Part shown: piece by piece, positions 36,608-52,439 of the stretch
How the letters are laid out: the number at the start of each line of letters is the position of its first letter
Numbering within the stretch: the stretch's first letter is position 1
NCBI GenBank assembly: GCA_029339505.1
Contig: JAQISU010000189.1
Span: forward strand, 1,426,001 to 1,490,000
Direction of reading: 5' to 3'
Length of the DNA: 64,000 nt
Origin: Unio delphinus
Lineage: Eukaryota; Mollusca; Bivalvia; Unionida; Unionidae
Made by a program: the position numbers and the translations under genes
Notes under the pieces: generated by a model
Database searches by the model: none
What the model was told of the DNA's origin: nothing
The model's input: only the letters and a program-made list of their open reading frames with translations

Positions 36608-36608
<1 letters not shown>
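35166..36608. other. Non-coding stretch, nothing recognised
   Basis: No repeat or protein family is recognised. The plus-strand open frames at 35256-35486 and 35501-35740 look random. Confidence 0.45.

Positions 36609-36642
<34 letters not shown>
36609..36642. repeat. (GT)n microsatellite
   Basis: About 17 GT units. Confidence 0.95.
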
Positions 36643-36645
<3 letters not shown>

Positions 36646-36795
36646 CTTGAAACCATCAAAGTTATAATGCGGTCGGTGCTATGGAGTGGGAGATTGGGTT
36701 TGGTTCAATGGAAATTTTGTCTTTACACCGATGTGCATTTTTGATTTTTGTTTGATTGTCCAATCAAAGATTATCAAGTGGGTGTTAGTTTTGTT

Positions 36796-36798
<3 letters not shown>

Positions 36799-36871
<73 letters not shown>
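36799..36871. repeat. (TA)n microsatellite
   Basis: About 36 TA units. Confidence 0.95.
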
Positions 36872-36874
<3 letters not shown>

Positions 36875-37076
36875 ACCAAATTGTTGGGTCAATTCTAGCA
36901 TAAAGTAATACTCACTCCACTGGAGGTACAACACTATTAATCACCAGCTGTCAGTGATACAGTGGTGTAAAGCGACAGTTCAGTTATCAGAGGTAAAAAA
37001 AATACAAATACCTTTTCATTCACTTTTATTAAACGAAAGTAGTTTGAGACTAATTAATCGTTCAGCAGTATCTTTG

Positions 37077-37078
<2 letters not shown>

Positions 37079-37152
<74 letters not shown>
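37079..37152. repeat. (TA)n microsatellite
   Basis: About 36 TA units, ending in 'acgcacatatac'. Confidence 0.95.
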
Positions 37153-37431
37153 GCACATATACAAGTACAAAAGAGTTACATTCAAGTACATCTCGGTTAT
37201 AGATCTCGGCGATCTATTAAAGTGAAATGCCATGATTTAATTCACTTGAACATCAACTTCAGCTTATCGATGTGAGGGACGTGAAATATTTCCTTGTATA
37301 CTAATGACAGAAAGTGAACCATATATAATTGGTCCCTTACGTATTTCCCGGGGCAACCCAAAGTGTTTTACATTAAGATGTTCATGCTTGTAAATTGGTT
37401 GCGACATTTCAGATATTTTAAGCAATATTAT

Positions 37432-38318
37432 ATAGTCGAAACCAAGCCATAAAACCCACTAGCTAAAGCCCGTTTATTGAAACCAAGCTATACTACATCG
37501 TAACTAAAGCACGATTATCGAAATCAAGCTATAATACGCGTTAGCTAAAGCACGATTATCGAAACCAACCTATAATACCCGGTATGTAAAGACTAACCAT
37601 CGAAACCAAGCCATAAAACCCACTAGCTAAGGCCCCTTTATTGAAACCAAGCTATACTACACGATAAATAAAGCCTAACCATCGAAATCAAGCTATACTA
37701 CAAGATAAATAAAGCCTAACCATCGAAACCAAGCTATACTACACGATAAATAAAGCCTAACCATCGAAACCAAGCTATACTTTACGATAAATAAAAGCCT
37801 AACCAGCGAAACCAAGCTTTAATACAATAACTAGACGTTAGTGCCCGGTTATCAATACCAAAGTTATACTACCCAGTAGATAAAGTCTAAGCATCGAAAC
37901 CAAGACATAATACAGAGAAGTTAATGCCCGGTTATCGAAACCAAGACATAATACAGAGAAGTTAATGCCCGGTTATCGAAACCAAGACATAATACAGAGA
38001 AGTTAATGCCCGGTTATCGAAACCAAGACATAATACAGAGAAGTTAATGCCCGGTTATCGAAACCAATCCGTAATATAAAGTATTTAAAGCGCGGTTTTG
38101 GAAACCAAGCTTTAATACCTAGTATACATAAACGTGTATCGAAACCAAGATATAATACCTAGTATACATACACGTGTATCGAAATCAAGATATAATATCC
38201 AAATAGCTGAAACCTAATTGTTGGACCAAGCTATAATATCCGGTAATTAGAGCCCGGTTATCGAAACCAAAACAATACTATCCACTTGCCAAAAGCCCAA
38301 TTATCGAAATCAAGTTGA
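37432..38318. repeat. 41-bp minisatellite, about 21 copies
   Basis: The unit core is 'cccggttatcgaaaccaagc' plus 'tataatac..agtagctaa', about 41 bp with considerable drift. A run of four essentially identical units (about 37902-38066, with 'gacataatacagagaagtta') sits inside the diverged array, showing recent local amplification. Confidence 0.88.
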
Positions 38319-38711
38319 TTTTCCCCGTGAAAAATAGCATAGAATAACAGTCCCGATCTGTATGCATATCGTCTGTAACCAATTCAAAACTGCTAGCGAG
38401 TGACGTTAGAAACGGGATCCGCTTTGGTATGACCTTTAGTGGGAGAGAGGTTTTAATAATACATCAAGTATTTGCCGATTGTGAAAATCAAACTCGTCTA
38501 ATAATATATATTTCTCTTAGATACAATATGCAGTGCCAGTCGAGCCATAAATATAATTTCTCATTATCAGACACCGACTCATTTAACATTTAAATTACCT
38601 CACAACTCTCACGTGATCTTTTATAACATTTGAAGATAAACACTACCACTGTATGCAAGATTAAAGTGACAATCAAGCTTGTTGACACTTTGGGTTATTT
38701 TTGGTTATTAG

Positions 38712-38712
<1 letters not shown>
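38319..38712. other. Non-coding stretch, nothing recognised
   Basis: No recognisable feature. Confidence 0.4.

Positions 38713-38743
<31 letters not shown>
38713..38743. repeat. (CA)n microsatellite
   Basis: About 15 CA units. Confidence 0.95.
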
Positions 38744-38745
<2 letters not shown>

Positions 38746-38921
38746 ATGCACTGATGACATTGGAACCACTCTAAGACAAGAAAACTTTTTGATAGCTATT
38801 GTAAGTCTTGTCAGGTTTAAGAAATGTCAAAATTGAATTAGCAAACATTATTATGAAAGAAACAGTAAAAACCTAACAAAATCTGATAATATTAGCAGCA
38901 AGGTAAATCCGTAAGATGTAA

Positions 38922-39147
38922 AAATGATGATGAAAGTTTTAAATGGCATGATGTTAATGATGAACATGAAAATGATGATCATGATCATGATGATCATAAT
39001 GATGGCGATGCCAACGATGACGACGACGATGTTGATGACGATTGGGACGACGACGATGATGATGATTAGAGCCATAGTTATATATATCATTATTTTTATT
39101 ATTATCATTATTATTAATATTATTATTATTATTATTATTATTATTTA
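38922..39147. repeat. Imperfect (GAT/GAC)n followed by (ATT)n
   Basis: 38922-39067 is an imperfect ATG/GAT/GAC trinucleotide region, and 39083-39147 is (ATT)n. The Met-, Ile- and Asn/His-rich open frames on both strands follow from the trinucleotide period. Confidence 0.85.
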
Positions 39148-40300
39148 CAATATGAATACATATACAATAACTCAAAGCAAATCTGGAAATGTTTGTGTTA
39201 ATCATGTCATACTCTTTTAGATAGACACGATCAAATTATGTAATGGATCACGTGAGCGAAATTAATTCAGAATATAGTTCTCAATTTGCGACAAATTACA
39301 TCAGATGTTCTTTCTCGACTTGACGCGGGCTGATGATGTTCCTATTATTGTGTCATGTGAATTGACGACAGATTAATGCTCGAGGTAAGCAATTCCGCCG
39401 TTTTCACATTTGTAGTTGATTCGGGTGCTTGTGAGATATAAACTAATACTAGACTAACATTTACTATTAGGATGATTACTATATGCAACATTCACAATTA
39501 TGCCCCAAGTCTTGCTTGACCAGCACGCTGATAATCGAAGTATATCTACACAGCACGGACGAGGTCGAAAATATACCATAGATGTCGCTTTTCAAGTTCG
39601 TTTCTGCCGTGCGGAAAGCTCTTAGAATATGCAAGCGAGGACAGCCAACTGTTTTCGTGTGGCACATTTTCAACACTCGAAACGCTATTGCCACCATAAA
39701 ATGATCTTAAAAATGAACCCCAAAAAAGAGTACACTTGATTTTAGTGCCTCCGTGTTACGAACTTCGCAGAAAGTGCTAGAATTGAATCAGCATATTAAC
39801 GTATGTATTTATAAACATAAATTAAACTATTTTTTTTCTTTTAAATATGAACACACAAAGCAACGCTGGCACAATTCATAACCTGCACGCAACGATAGTG
39901 CTAACAACGCTATCTTGGGTTCAGTTTAAACATTAGTGATCATTTGGAAACTTCGTCTTCTGGCGCAGACAGATGAGCATGTTTCCAAGTACGGATGGAA
40001 AATGAAAAGAGATTCCAACTCTAGGTTGTAGGGATGAGAACCGCATGAAAGATGTCCATCACGTGAAAATGCGGTAGATGAATAAAACATTAGTATGTGT
40101 CTGTATTGTATGCATAATCACAGCATATTTTAAATGAAAGCTTTGTATCCATGGAAACATAGTAAAATTCGTTTCTGTGGAATATGAAGAAACATCTTCA
40201 CGACACAATAAAAACATAAATAAATAAATAAATAAAAACCAATGCTAGCTGATTCTAGTCTTTCATTTTAAATGACGTGAAGTTTTGCTGTGTTGCTTTT
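39148..40300. other. Non-coding stretch, nothing recognised
   Basis: No recognised gene. A short (AAAT)n lies at about 40215-40235. The minus-strand open frame 39479-39697 lacks family features. Confidence 0.45.
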
Positions 40301-40302
40301 AA

Positions 40303-41371
<1,069 letters not shown>

Positions 41372-41585
41372 CTCATTCTTCAAGAAATAGTTATGTTATG
41401 TGTTCGCTCTTCATATATTTCTTCCTCTCATACATACTTCGTTAACAATAAATTACGAACAACTAAATTTTAAGAATATGGAATATGGAGATTTTGTTTT
41501 GATGAATGTAAAACATTGAACAGAATTCCCAAATCTCATCTCACTCATTGAGAGCTGAGACAAGTAGGCTTGACGGGATTTTTAA

Positions 41586-41852
41586 TCAATATTATATCGA
41601 GGATGAATACCGATTATATTATATCAATATTATATCGAGAATGAATACCGATTATATTATATAAATATTATATCGAGAATGAATACCGATTATATTATAT
41701 CAATATTATATCGAGAATGAATACCGATTATATTATATCAATATTATATCGAGAATGAATACCGATTATATTATATCAATATTATATCGAGGATGAATAC
41801 CGATTATATTATATCAATATTATATCGAGGATGAATACCGATTTGTATTGGT
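41586..41852. repeat. 38-bp minisatellite, 7 copies
   Basis: The unit is 'tatatcaatattatatcgag' plus 'aatgaataccgattatat' (38 bp). Copies differ almost only at gaga/gagg and one ataaat/atcaat, so the array is very homogeneous. The last copy ends in 'gatttgtattgg'. Confidence 0.93.
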
Positions 41853-42329
41853 TTATATCATGAGAAAATAGCGCAATTGAAAGATGCAATCTAAAATACC
41901 GCTGTGTGAAAAAGTGTATCGAGATGACAAACGGTACTCGTAAGAGATGTATATGTTTGTGAAACATCGAATTTTGAATAATCAGTGAACCTTATAGTTG
42001 AATGCATTGAGCATTATGATTTTATTACATTAGACCGAGACTTTGTTGGGACAGATCATTTCGACTTTTATTTTTAATTTGTTTCCATATCGGTTTTAAA
42101 ACGTCAAATGGGCTAGTGTTTCGATTCAATGAAATTGACTGGATCTTTTAATACAGTTTTGAGAAAGAAACAGCTTTAACTTCCGATAGGTGCCAAATAG
42201 TCATTCTTCAAAAGGAAAAGTTAATTAACGTAGTTTAGAGATTCTGAATGACGAAACAACAAATTGTCGTGGGAATTTATTCTTTAGAAACCACTGTGTA
42301 TGATTGTTTGAGTAAAATTAAGGTGTACA

Positions 42330-42491
42330 CCTTGGAAGTAATGTGAATTTAAAGCGACAACCTTGATCTAAATTCTTTAGTCAGAAAGTATCTGAGAGAG
42401 AAGTTTGGCTCTGAGGAAGCCCTGGAAAAGAGAAAGAGACCAGGTGTCTGTCTCGTGAGAAAGACAGGGTTCAAGTTCTAATGGTAATCGC

Positions 42492-42535
<44 letters not shown>

Positions 42536-42960
42536 GGAGTCCGAATAAAAAGAGAAGTGAAGAGTGAAGTCCTAAAAAGAGATAAAGTGACGAATGAAGT
42601 CTGTAAAGAAGTAGTGACGAGTTCAGAGTTAAATCTAGGAAGTCCAAGAAGGACGAGGCAGTCGGAAAAGGAAGACTAGAGGAAGTAGGGAACGTTGGAA
42701 CACGGTAGAGAGGACGATGATGCAATCAGTCGTGAACATTGCGCTCTTTTGACCACTCATTATGATGATGAAATAAATCCAAATTAGACACTGCGATTAA
42801 ATATTGTTTATATCGTTTAAATTTAATTGAAATGACAATTATTAATTTGTTTGATTAAATTATGTTTTCTTTCTTGTCTAAGGGAGCTTTTTCTGCATTA
42901 TGTCTTCCCAATAATCTTGCCCAGTTCTCTGTTGATATTCTATCTTTTCTCTCAAACCGG
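42330..42960 (+). repeat. Purine-rich stretch with (AG)n, possible LTR remnant
   Basis: 42370-42720 is strongly purine-rich on the plus strand and includes (AG)n at 42493-42530, then AT-rich sequence with an AATAAA at about 42770. It precedes the paired direct repeats at 42966 and 43134. This could be the body of an LTR ending at 43039, but the 5' boundary cannot be placed. Confidence 0.3.
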
Positions 42961-42963
42961 GTC

Positions 42964-43216
42964 ATAATATCGAGGGAGTTCATCCCCTAGATAACGTTGC
43001 TAAATTCAATTAACTACCCTCTTACTAAGAGGGTGACGTTACGAAGTGGTGGCTTTTGTCCGGGATTAATTTTGAACAGTGTGAGTAACTGAGGCTGGGT
43101 AAGATCTTGAACAAATATTTGTTTCTATAGCAGTGATAACATCGAGGGAGGTCATTCCCTAGATAACATAGCTAAATCCAATTAACTACCCCTCTAACTA
43201 AAAGGGTGACGTTACA
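42964..43216 (+). repeat. Direct repeat pair ending 'gggtgacgttac', possible LTR ends
   Basis: Two copies of an about 80-bp block, 42964-43039 and about 43134-43216, share 'atcgagggag', 'cctagataac', 'caattaactacc' and 'agggtgacgttac'. The first is followed by 'gaagtggtggcttttgtccg', which resembles the region after a 5' LTR in Ty3/gypsy-type elements (a tggtggc...ccgggat pattern). If so, the two ends are separated by only about 95 bp, so internal sequence is almost wholly lost. Confidence 0.4.
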
Positions 43217-43686
43217 ATGTAATTATGCAATTTAGCAGTATATATGCATGTCAGTGGCGTTGGGTGGTATGTAATATAATCACCCCCACCCCCATTTATG
43301 GTGCTTTGGTATTGTTATTTACGAGGTTATCGACGACCTTGCTATTGACCAGCTCGAGTAAATAATACAATAAACTATGAAAATAATGGATGGAGTAACA
43401 GAGATCTGAGCAAAGATATAGAATAGAACAAAACGAGTCAACGTATAAATATGTACAATTAATATAAATAAAATGAAATTAAATATGACATTTCTATGAT
43501 ACTCTTCCTCTTAGAAAAAGAATTATAAAATTTAAGCGAAATGCAGTTAGTCGTTCTGTTATTCAAATTTCATCATATAATAGTGTGACTGATCGAACTG
43601 AAATTACCGGCATGCCAGCATAACCAGGTTGCTTACAGTTCTTTCCAAATCAATATTGGCAAGACGTCGTCAGAATGCCTGTACCT

Positions 43687-43688
<2 letters not shown>
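43217..43688. other. Non-coding stretch, nothing recognised
   Basis: No recognised feature. Short C-run near 43283-43293. Confidence 0.4.

Positions 43689-43750
<62 letters not shown>
43689..43750. repeat. (TC)n microsatellite
   Basis: About 62 bp of uninterrupted TC/CT. Confidence 0.95.
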
Positions 43751-43753
<3 letters not shown>

Positions 43754-44787
43754 GGTAACTGGGTTGCAGTCTTACTAACCACGTGGTGCGCAGGTATGGA
43801 GTCATTGTACCTTCATATAGATAAAAACCCATCCCAAATATTTGTCAGGTTTATCCTTTATGGCGTCGAACAATATGCACACCTTTGTTGTGTCCGATAT
43901 CGTCTTATTGTATCTCAGCAGACTAAGGTCATGGTCAGTTCGCAGCCTGATAGTGACACACTATTAATATACCTTTTCTATCTATCTAGTGGCTACTGAC
44001 TGACTCGTACCATGACATAACTAGACCTCGCTGATAGCTATTATGTCCGACTGTAACCTGTAAAATACAAGCCGAACGAAGTCGGGCAACACACGTCGTA
44101 TCTCTCAGTTAAGTGATTTCATAAGTTAATTACACATATGAATTAATACAAGCTTAGCCAAATTATGTTTCAGGCTGGAAGTAAGAATAATTCCTCTAGG
44201 CCACCTTTATTAATAACTATTTTGGAAAATATAATTTTATGACACCCATTTCAAACGTCCAAGATGTCTCCAAATTTATATCTGGCTTATCTTTTACTTT
44301 GTCGCGTCCTCCACTTAACCCAACATTACATATCTGTTAGACTGTTATCTATAATAAAAATTCACCCATGCTCCAAACACAGCATAGATTAACCATCGCA
44401 AACTAAGAATATATGGAGTGACAGGCACTTACGTCAATTTCAATTGTCACTTTTACCACAACAGAATATACTGCGACAATGTCTTCAAAAGGTTCCACCA
44501 TTACAACAAATTTAGCATTGGAACTAAAAAGCAATTATTTCATTTGATAACATCTTTAGCGTGACGTCTCAATAACAGTATATGCGAGTTGGTGCCTAAA
44601 TAGCGATTTAGGTGACTGTGTGTTTAATTAATAAAGAAAATCCTCAAATATATTAACTGCATTGAAGATAATTTTTGTGTTGTGAGGACTAAGCATGTTG
44701 TGATTAGGAGCTGAAAAAGAATCGACATGCGAACTACATTTTAATTGAATATAGGTATGTCAAGAGGAACTATCTTAATACCATGTT
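43751..44787. other. Non-coding stretch, nothing recognised
   Basis: No gene or repeat is recognised in about 1 kb. The plus-strand open frame 43796-43999 has no family features. Confidence 0.45.
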
Positions 44788-46784
44788 GATAATCAACTAA
44801 ATCCATCTTAAGTATAGTCTGATATTGAACTACATCCATCTTAAGTCTGATAGTGAACTACATCCATCTTAAGTATAGTCTGATAGTGAACTCAATCCAT
44901 CTTAAGTATAGTCTGATAGTGAACTCAATCCATCTTAAGTATAGTCTGATAGTGAACTCAATCCATCTTAAGCATAGTCTGATAGTGAACTAAATCCATC
45001 TTAAGTATAGTCTGATAGTGAACTCAATCCATCTTAAGTATAGTCTGATAGTGAACTACATCCATCTTAAGTATAGTCTGATAGTGAACTACATCCATCT
45101 TAAGTATAGTCTGATACTGAACTACATCCATCTTAAGTATAGTGAAAGTAATCCAGTATTAAGAATAGTCTGCTACTGAACGCAATTCAGTCTTAAGTAT
45201 ATTCTGATAGTGAACGCAATCCATTCTTCATAGTAGTCTGCTAGTGTACGCAATTCAGTCTCAAGTATAGTCGGCTAGTGAACGCAATCCATCTTAAGTA
45301 TAGTCTACTAGTGAACACAATCCAGTTTTAAGTATAGTCTGCTAGTGAACGCAATCCATCTTAAGTATAGTCTGCTAATGAACGCAATTCAGTCTTAGTA
45401 TAGTCTGATAGTGAACGCAATCCAGTCTTAAGTCTAGTCTGCTAGTGAACGAGATCAAGTCTTAAGTATAGTCTGCTAGTGAACGCAATTCATCTTATGC
45501 ATAGTCTGCTAGTGAACGCAATCCATCTTACGTATAATCTGCTAGTGAACGCAATCCAGTCTTGAGTCTAGTATGATAGTGAACTCAATCCATCTTAAGT
45601 ATAGTCTGCTAGTGAAAGTAATCCAATCTTAAGTATAGTCTGCTAGTGAACGCAATCCATTTTAATCATAGCCTGCTAGTGAACTAGATCAAGTCTTAAG
45701 TATAGTCTGCTAATGAACGCAATCCAGTCGTACGTATAGTCTGCTAGTGAACGTAGATCATCTTATGCATAGTCTGCTAGTGAACACAATCCATCTTACG
45801 TCTAGTCTGCTAGTGAACGCAATTCAGTCTTAGTATAGTCTGATAGTGAACGCAATCCAGTCTTAAGTATAGTCTGCAAGTGAACTCAATTCATCTTAAG
45901 TCTAGTCTGCTAGTGAACACAATTCATCATAAGTCTAGTCTGCTAGTGAACGGAATCCATATTAAGTCAAGTCTCATAGTGAACTCAATCTATCTGAAGT
46001 ATAGTCTGCTAGTGAAAGCAACCAAATCTTAAGTATAGTCTGCTAGTGAACGCAAACCAGTATTAAGAATAGTCTGCTACTGAACGCAATTCAGTCTTAA
46101 GTACAGTCAGCTAGTGAATGCAATCCAGTCTCAAGTATAGTCTGCTAGTGAACGCAATCCATCTTAAGTATAGTCTACTAGTGAACACAATCCTGTTTTA
46201 CGTATAGTCTGCTAGTGAACGCAATCCAGTCTTAACTATAGTCTGCTAATGAACGCAATTCAGTCTTATTATAGTCTGATAGTGAACGCAATCCAGTTTT
46301 AAGTCTAGTCTGCTAGTGAACGAAATCAAGTCTTAAGTATAGTCTGCTAATGAACGCAATTCAGTTTTAAATATAGTCTGATAGTGAATGCAATCCATCT
46401 CAAGTCTAATCTGCTAGTGAACGAAATTCAGTTTTAAGTAAAGTCTGCTAGTGAACACAATCCAATCTTACGTACAGTCTGCTAGTGAACGCAATCCATC
46501 TTAAGTCTAGTCCGCTAGTAAAAGCAATCCAGTCTTACGTATAGCCTGCTAGTGAACGCAATCCAATCTTACGTATAGTCTGATAGTGAACGCAATCAAA
46601 TTAAGTCTAGTCTGCTAGTGAACGCAATCAAGTCTTAACTCTTAACTCTTAACTCTGATAGTGAACGCAGTCCAGTCTTAAGTATAGTCTGCAAGTGAAC
46701 ATAATCCAGTCTTAAGTATAGTCTGCTACTGAACGCAATCCAGTCTTAAGTATAGTCCGCTATGCTATAGTCAGTCCAGTCTTA
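44788..46784. repeat. 33/34-bp minisatellite, zone 1
   Basis: The unit is 'gtctgctagtgaacgcaatc' plus 'cagtcttaagtata' (34 bp), or the 33-bp form with 'ccatcttaagtata'. The leftmost copies (44800-45130) are mostly the 33-bp 'gatagtgaactcaatccatc' type and fairly uniform. To the right 33- and 34-bp types mix and diverge. A small (tcttaac)3 insertion lies at about 46624-46650. About 59 units. Confidence 0.92.
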
Positions 46785-48283
46785 AGAATAGTGTGCTAGT
46801 CGACTCAATCCAGTCTAAAAAAATCGCGTGTGCTCGTCGATTCAGTCAAGTCTGAAGAATTCCGTGCTAATCGACTCAATCCAGTCCTAAGGATAGTGTG
46901 CTAATCGACTCAATCCAGTCCTAAGGATAGTGTGCTAATCGAGTCAACCCAGTCCTAAGAATAGTGTGCTAGTCGATTCAATCCAGACTTAAGATAGGCG
47001 TGCTAATCGACTCGATTCAGTCTTGAGAATAGTCTGCTAGTCAATTGAATCCAGTATTAAACCTACCGTACTTATAACTAAATCCAGGTTTAAGAATAGT
47101 GTGATATTCTCTTCAATCCAGTCCTAATAAAAGTGTGATAATCGATTAAATCCGGTCATAAAAATCGTGTGCTAATCGTGTCAATCCAGTCCTAATGATA
47201 GTGTGATAATCGAGTCAAGCCAGTCCTAAGAATACTGTGGTAATCGATTCAATCCAGTCCTAAGAATAGAGTGCTAATAGATTCAATCGAGTCTAAAGAA
47301 TATTCTGATTATCGATTCAATCCAGTCCTAAGAATAGTATGATAATTGAGTAAATCAAGTCATAAGAATAGTGTGCGAATCGACTCAATCCAGTCCTCAG
47401 GATAGTGTGTTAATAGAGTCAATCCAATCTAAAAAAAGAACAGTGTAATCGTCGATTCAGTCCAGTCTAAAGAATAGCGTGCTCATCGATTCAGTCAAGT
47501 CTTAAAAATAGCTTTCTAATCGACTCGATTCAGTCTTGAGCATAATGTGTCAGTCGATTCAATCCAGTCTTAAACCTATCTCACTTATCAACTCAATCCA
47601 GTACTAAGAATAGTGTGCTAGTCGATTCAATCCCGTCTTAAGAATATTGTGCTAGTCGATTCAATCCAGTCTTAAGAATAGTGTGCTAGTCGATTCAATC
47701 CAGTCATAAGAATAGTGTGCTAGTCGATTGAATCCAGTCCTATGAATAGCGTGTTAATCGACTCAATCCAGTCATAAGAATAGCGTGCTAATCGAGTCAA
47801 TCCAGTCCTTAGAATAGTGTGATAATCGATTCAATTCAGTCTTAAGAAGAGTTTGATAATGGATTCAATACAGTCCGAAGAATAGTGTGATCATCGATTT
47901 AATTCAGTCCTTGGAATAGTGTGATAATCGATTAAGTCCAGTCTTAAGAATAGTGTACTAGTTGATTCTATCCAGTCACAAGGATAGTGTTCTCGCCGAT
48001 TCAGTCCAGTCATAAGAATAGCGTACTCGTCGATTCAGTCAAGTCTTAAGAATGGCTTTCTAATCGACTCGATTCAGTCTTTACAATAATGTGCTAGTCG
48101 ATTCAATCCAGTATTAAACCCATCGTACTTATCAACTCAATCCAGTATTAAAAATGGTGTGGTAGTCGATTCAATCCAGTCATAAGAGTAGTGTGATAAT
48201 CGAGTCAATCCAGTCATAAGAATAGGGTGATAATCGACTCAATTCAGACCCTAGAGTGGTGTGCTAATCGAGTCAATCCAGTG
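46785..48283. repeat. 33/34-bp minisatellite, zone 2
   Basis: Continues zone 1 without a gap, but the unit is now 'gtgtgctaatcgactcaatc' plus 'cagtcctaagaata' (34 bp). 'agtctgctagtgaacgca' is replaced by 'agtgtgctaatcgattca', while 'caatccagtc.taag.ata' is shared. About 44 units, each carrying several private substitutions. Confidence 0.9.
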
Positions 48284-49955
<1,672 letters not shown>

Positions 49956-49956
49956 T

Positions 49957-50246
49957 TTTTAAAGAAGCTTTAACACTTTTTCAGTCATTTCTCTACAATG
50001 TCTGCAGTGTGGCAGTTTATAGCGATGTCCAGCTCTGGGGTAACATGCCGCAGACATGTATCATGATGTCCCACCCAATCACAATACAAGGCCGACCAGA
50101 CCTAGCACTATACTCCATGTTCAACACATAGAGAGGCGGCTGTTTGTAAACTTGTATTATGTCTTTGGTATGATTCGGCTGGGGTTAAAAACCACGACCT
50201 CCCACATCCAAGGAGGACACTCTAACCACTAGGCCACCGGAACGGT
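49957..50246 (-). mobile_element. SINE family A, near full length, minus strand
   Basis: The reverse complement begins with the tRNA-like head (accgttccggtggcctagtg, gttagagtgtcc) and continues through 'gaatcataccaaagacat', the gctg/ctcagca region, 'tgattgggtgggacatcatg', 'catgtctgcggcatgttacc' and 'gaaatgactgaaaaagtg' to its 3' end at about 49957. The B box is degraded (ggtttttaaccc). Confidence 0.85.
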
Positions 50247-50597
50247 GAAAAGGAATGGGCATCATAGGTATGCAAGAAGTAGAAGATTCTACATTCCAAA
50301 ACTTGCGATATTATCACTTCACACAACGTGTATATAACTGACTTAGACCCGTACCAGTCTCTTGCTAAATATAAGTGTTCAGAGCAAATGTTAAATATAG
50401 AGACAGGTAGACATTGCGAGAAATAATAGGTACGGTGAATTCTGGCGGAAAAATAATCTTTATTTGAAAGAAATTTGAATGATATACTTAGTGGAAGAAA
50501 ACCTTTTTAATATTATCCACGGATTACTTATATGAAATTATGTATTTATACTCGTGTTGAAAACACCAAGTTAAATACTACAAACAAAGAGACATAC
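50247..50597. other. Non-coding stretch, nothing recognised
   Basis: No recognised feature. Confidence 0.4.
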
Positions 50598-50649
<52 letters not shown>

Positions 50650-50650
50650 G
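50598..50650. repeat. (ATT)n microsatellite
   Basis: About 17 ATT units. Confidence 0.95.
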
Positions 50651-52439
50651 ATAAAGTGGAGATGATGCGGACAGAACTTTCCTTGCTGTTTATCCGTTAT
50701 CGGTCGTATCCAAAAATTTAAATTGTTAACAGCACTCAAGATGTCCAATTATTATTTACGAAATGTCTTTAAAATTTGATTTCATTTGTTATTTTGTGAG
50801 TGAGATCCCATGCCTCGTTTTCTTTACAGTTCTGTAATAGCAGATGCATAAATGACATACTTTCATACAATGTTTCAAATCTGTAATCGTGGGAGATTGA
50901 TCATTAAGGCCTTTTATTAAGATGTCACTGTAAGAGTCAATAAACCAAGTAAGTAATTGAGTCTCCACTTTTCTTCATGCCACAGTGCACGAACACATAT
51001 GGATTTAAATACAATATAAATAAAATAAGCTGTCAATTCACATTTCAAACTAATTCTCAGCTGCCACTCAAAATCTATTCATAAACGTAAAGGGTTAATA
51101 CTTGTTAGAAATGCTCATTGAAAATGTAATATTTTCTCATTTTGACAGATCAAATTATAATATTGCATAAAAAAAGATGTTTTAAAGAATATTTTATTGT
51201 AATTGACTGATTTACAATAATGAAGCCTTGTATGTGAAAATCATAGCATGTTAATTTAATTTGTTCCATAATTGCACTGTACGGATTATCATATACCTAC
51301 CTACATCAATGCATGAAGCGCACTAAACCGTGCATTATGTTAAAAGAATTATATGTTTAATCCACGTCGAGAAAAGAAAAATTAACATTTATTGGACACG
51401 CGTTGAGAGACTTTCTGAAAACCTACGAAATCAATATGTAGAATGAAGACGGTGCAAATAATGGACTAAATTAAAGAATATGATTTCAGAATATTGTATC
51501 GCATACCCATTTTCCATGCATAGAATGCGTAAGGACTGAGAGATAGGAACATCTAAAACTTACAATGACAGAACTTTCCGTAGTTTGAGTTACTGCCTCT
51601 ACTAACTTTGGTTTCTCGTCCTCGGCTCAGAAATGGGCATACAGTTGTGTATATAATTACATTTTCCAAAATCACAAGGACGGGTATGAAGGAAGCTATC
51701 CATTAAAAGCATAAAGTATTTTATCACAATTTCTCCTCTGTGATCTGGAACAGAGTCGTTTTCCGTGTTGACATTTTGATTTCCATTCTCTCTCCCTGCT
51801 TTCAAAACTTATCTATGGATGTGGGCACTGCAGCTATATTTGCCAATGTGACAGACAACCGGATTAAAAACATGACTCTAACACCATACATAACAAAGCG
51901 ACACATTTAGTAACCGAAGTCTCCTTCTAACCCAGAAACGGGAAATGTTTTATTAACTCTGTTGATTTCTAGATATGTAATTTCTATAGTGGAATCGAGC
52001 CTGAGAAAATGCCTACATATTCTCGTTGAAAGTGTTGTTCATTGCCTCCGTATGTGACTCAAAATAAACCAGTGAAGTTTTTCCTACTTTTCTGCATTGG
52101 ATGTAATTTCCCATTGTATTTCAGAAGAGCAGATGTGACTAAAAATGGTGCAAAATTCTAATAATGAAGCCTCGACAGTTTAAGGTTGTTTTGTTTTTTA
52201 TGCTACCTGATATCTCCATTTTGTAGTCTTTCACGTTCATGACTGCATATTTTGGGCCCTCTGGTAGCCGATGGTCGCGGGTGCCAGCCTGTATATATCA
52301 GTCACATTCATTGGTACAAGTTAACCGCCACGGTCAGCTAAACCATATAAGATATTTGAAGTCAGTACGGCCGTACCGGAAAGTGAAAATTGGTGACATT
52401 ACCGGTAAGACTTTAAATCTACTACTGCTCACATCTTAA
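50651..52439. other. Non-coding stretch, nothing recognised
   Basis: About 1.8 kb without satellites or protein motifs. The open frames at 51602-51805 (-) and 52239-52439 (+) look random. Confidence 0.45.
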
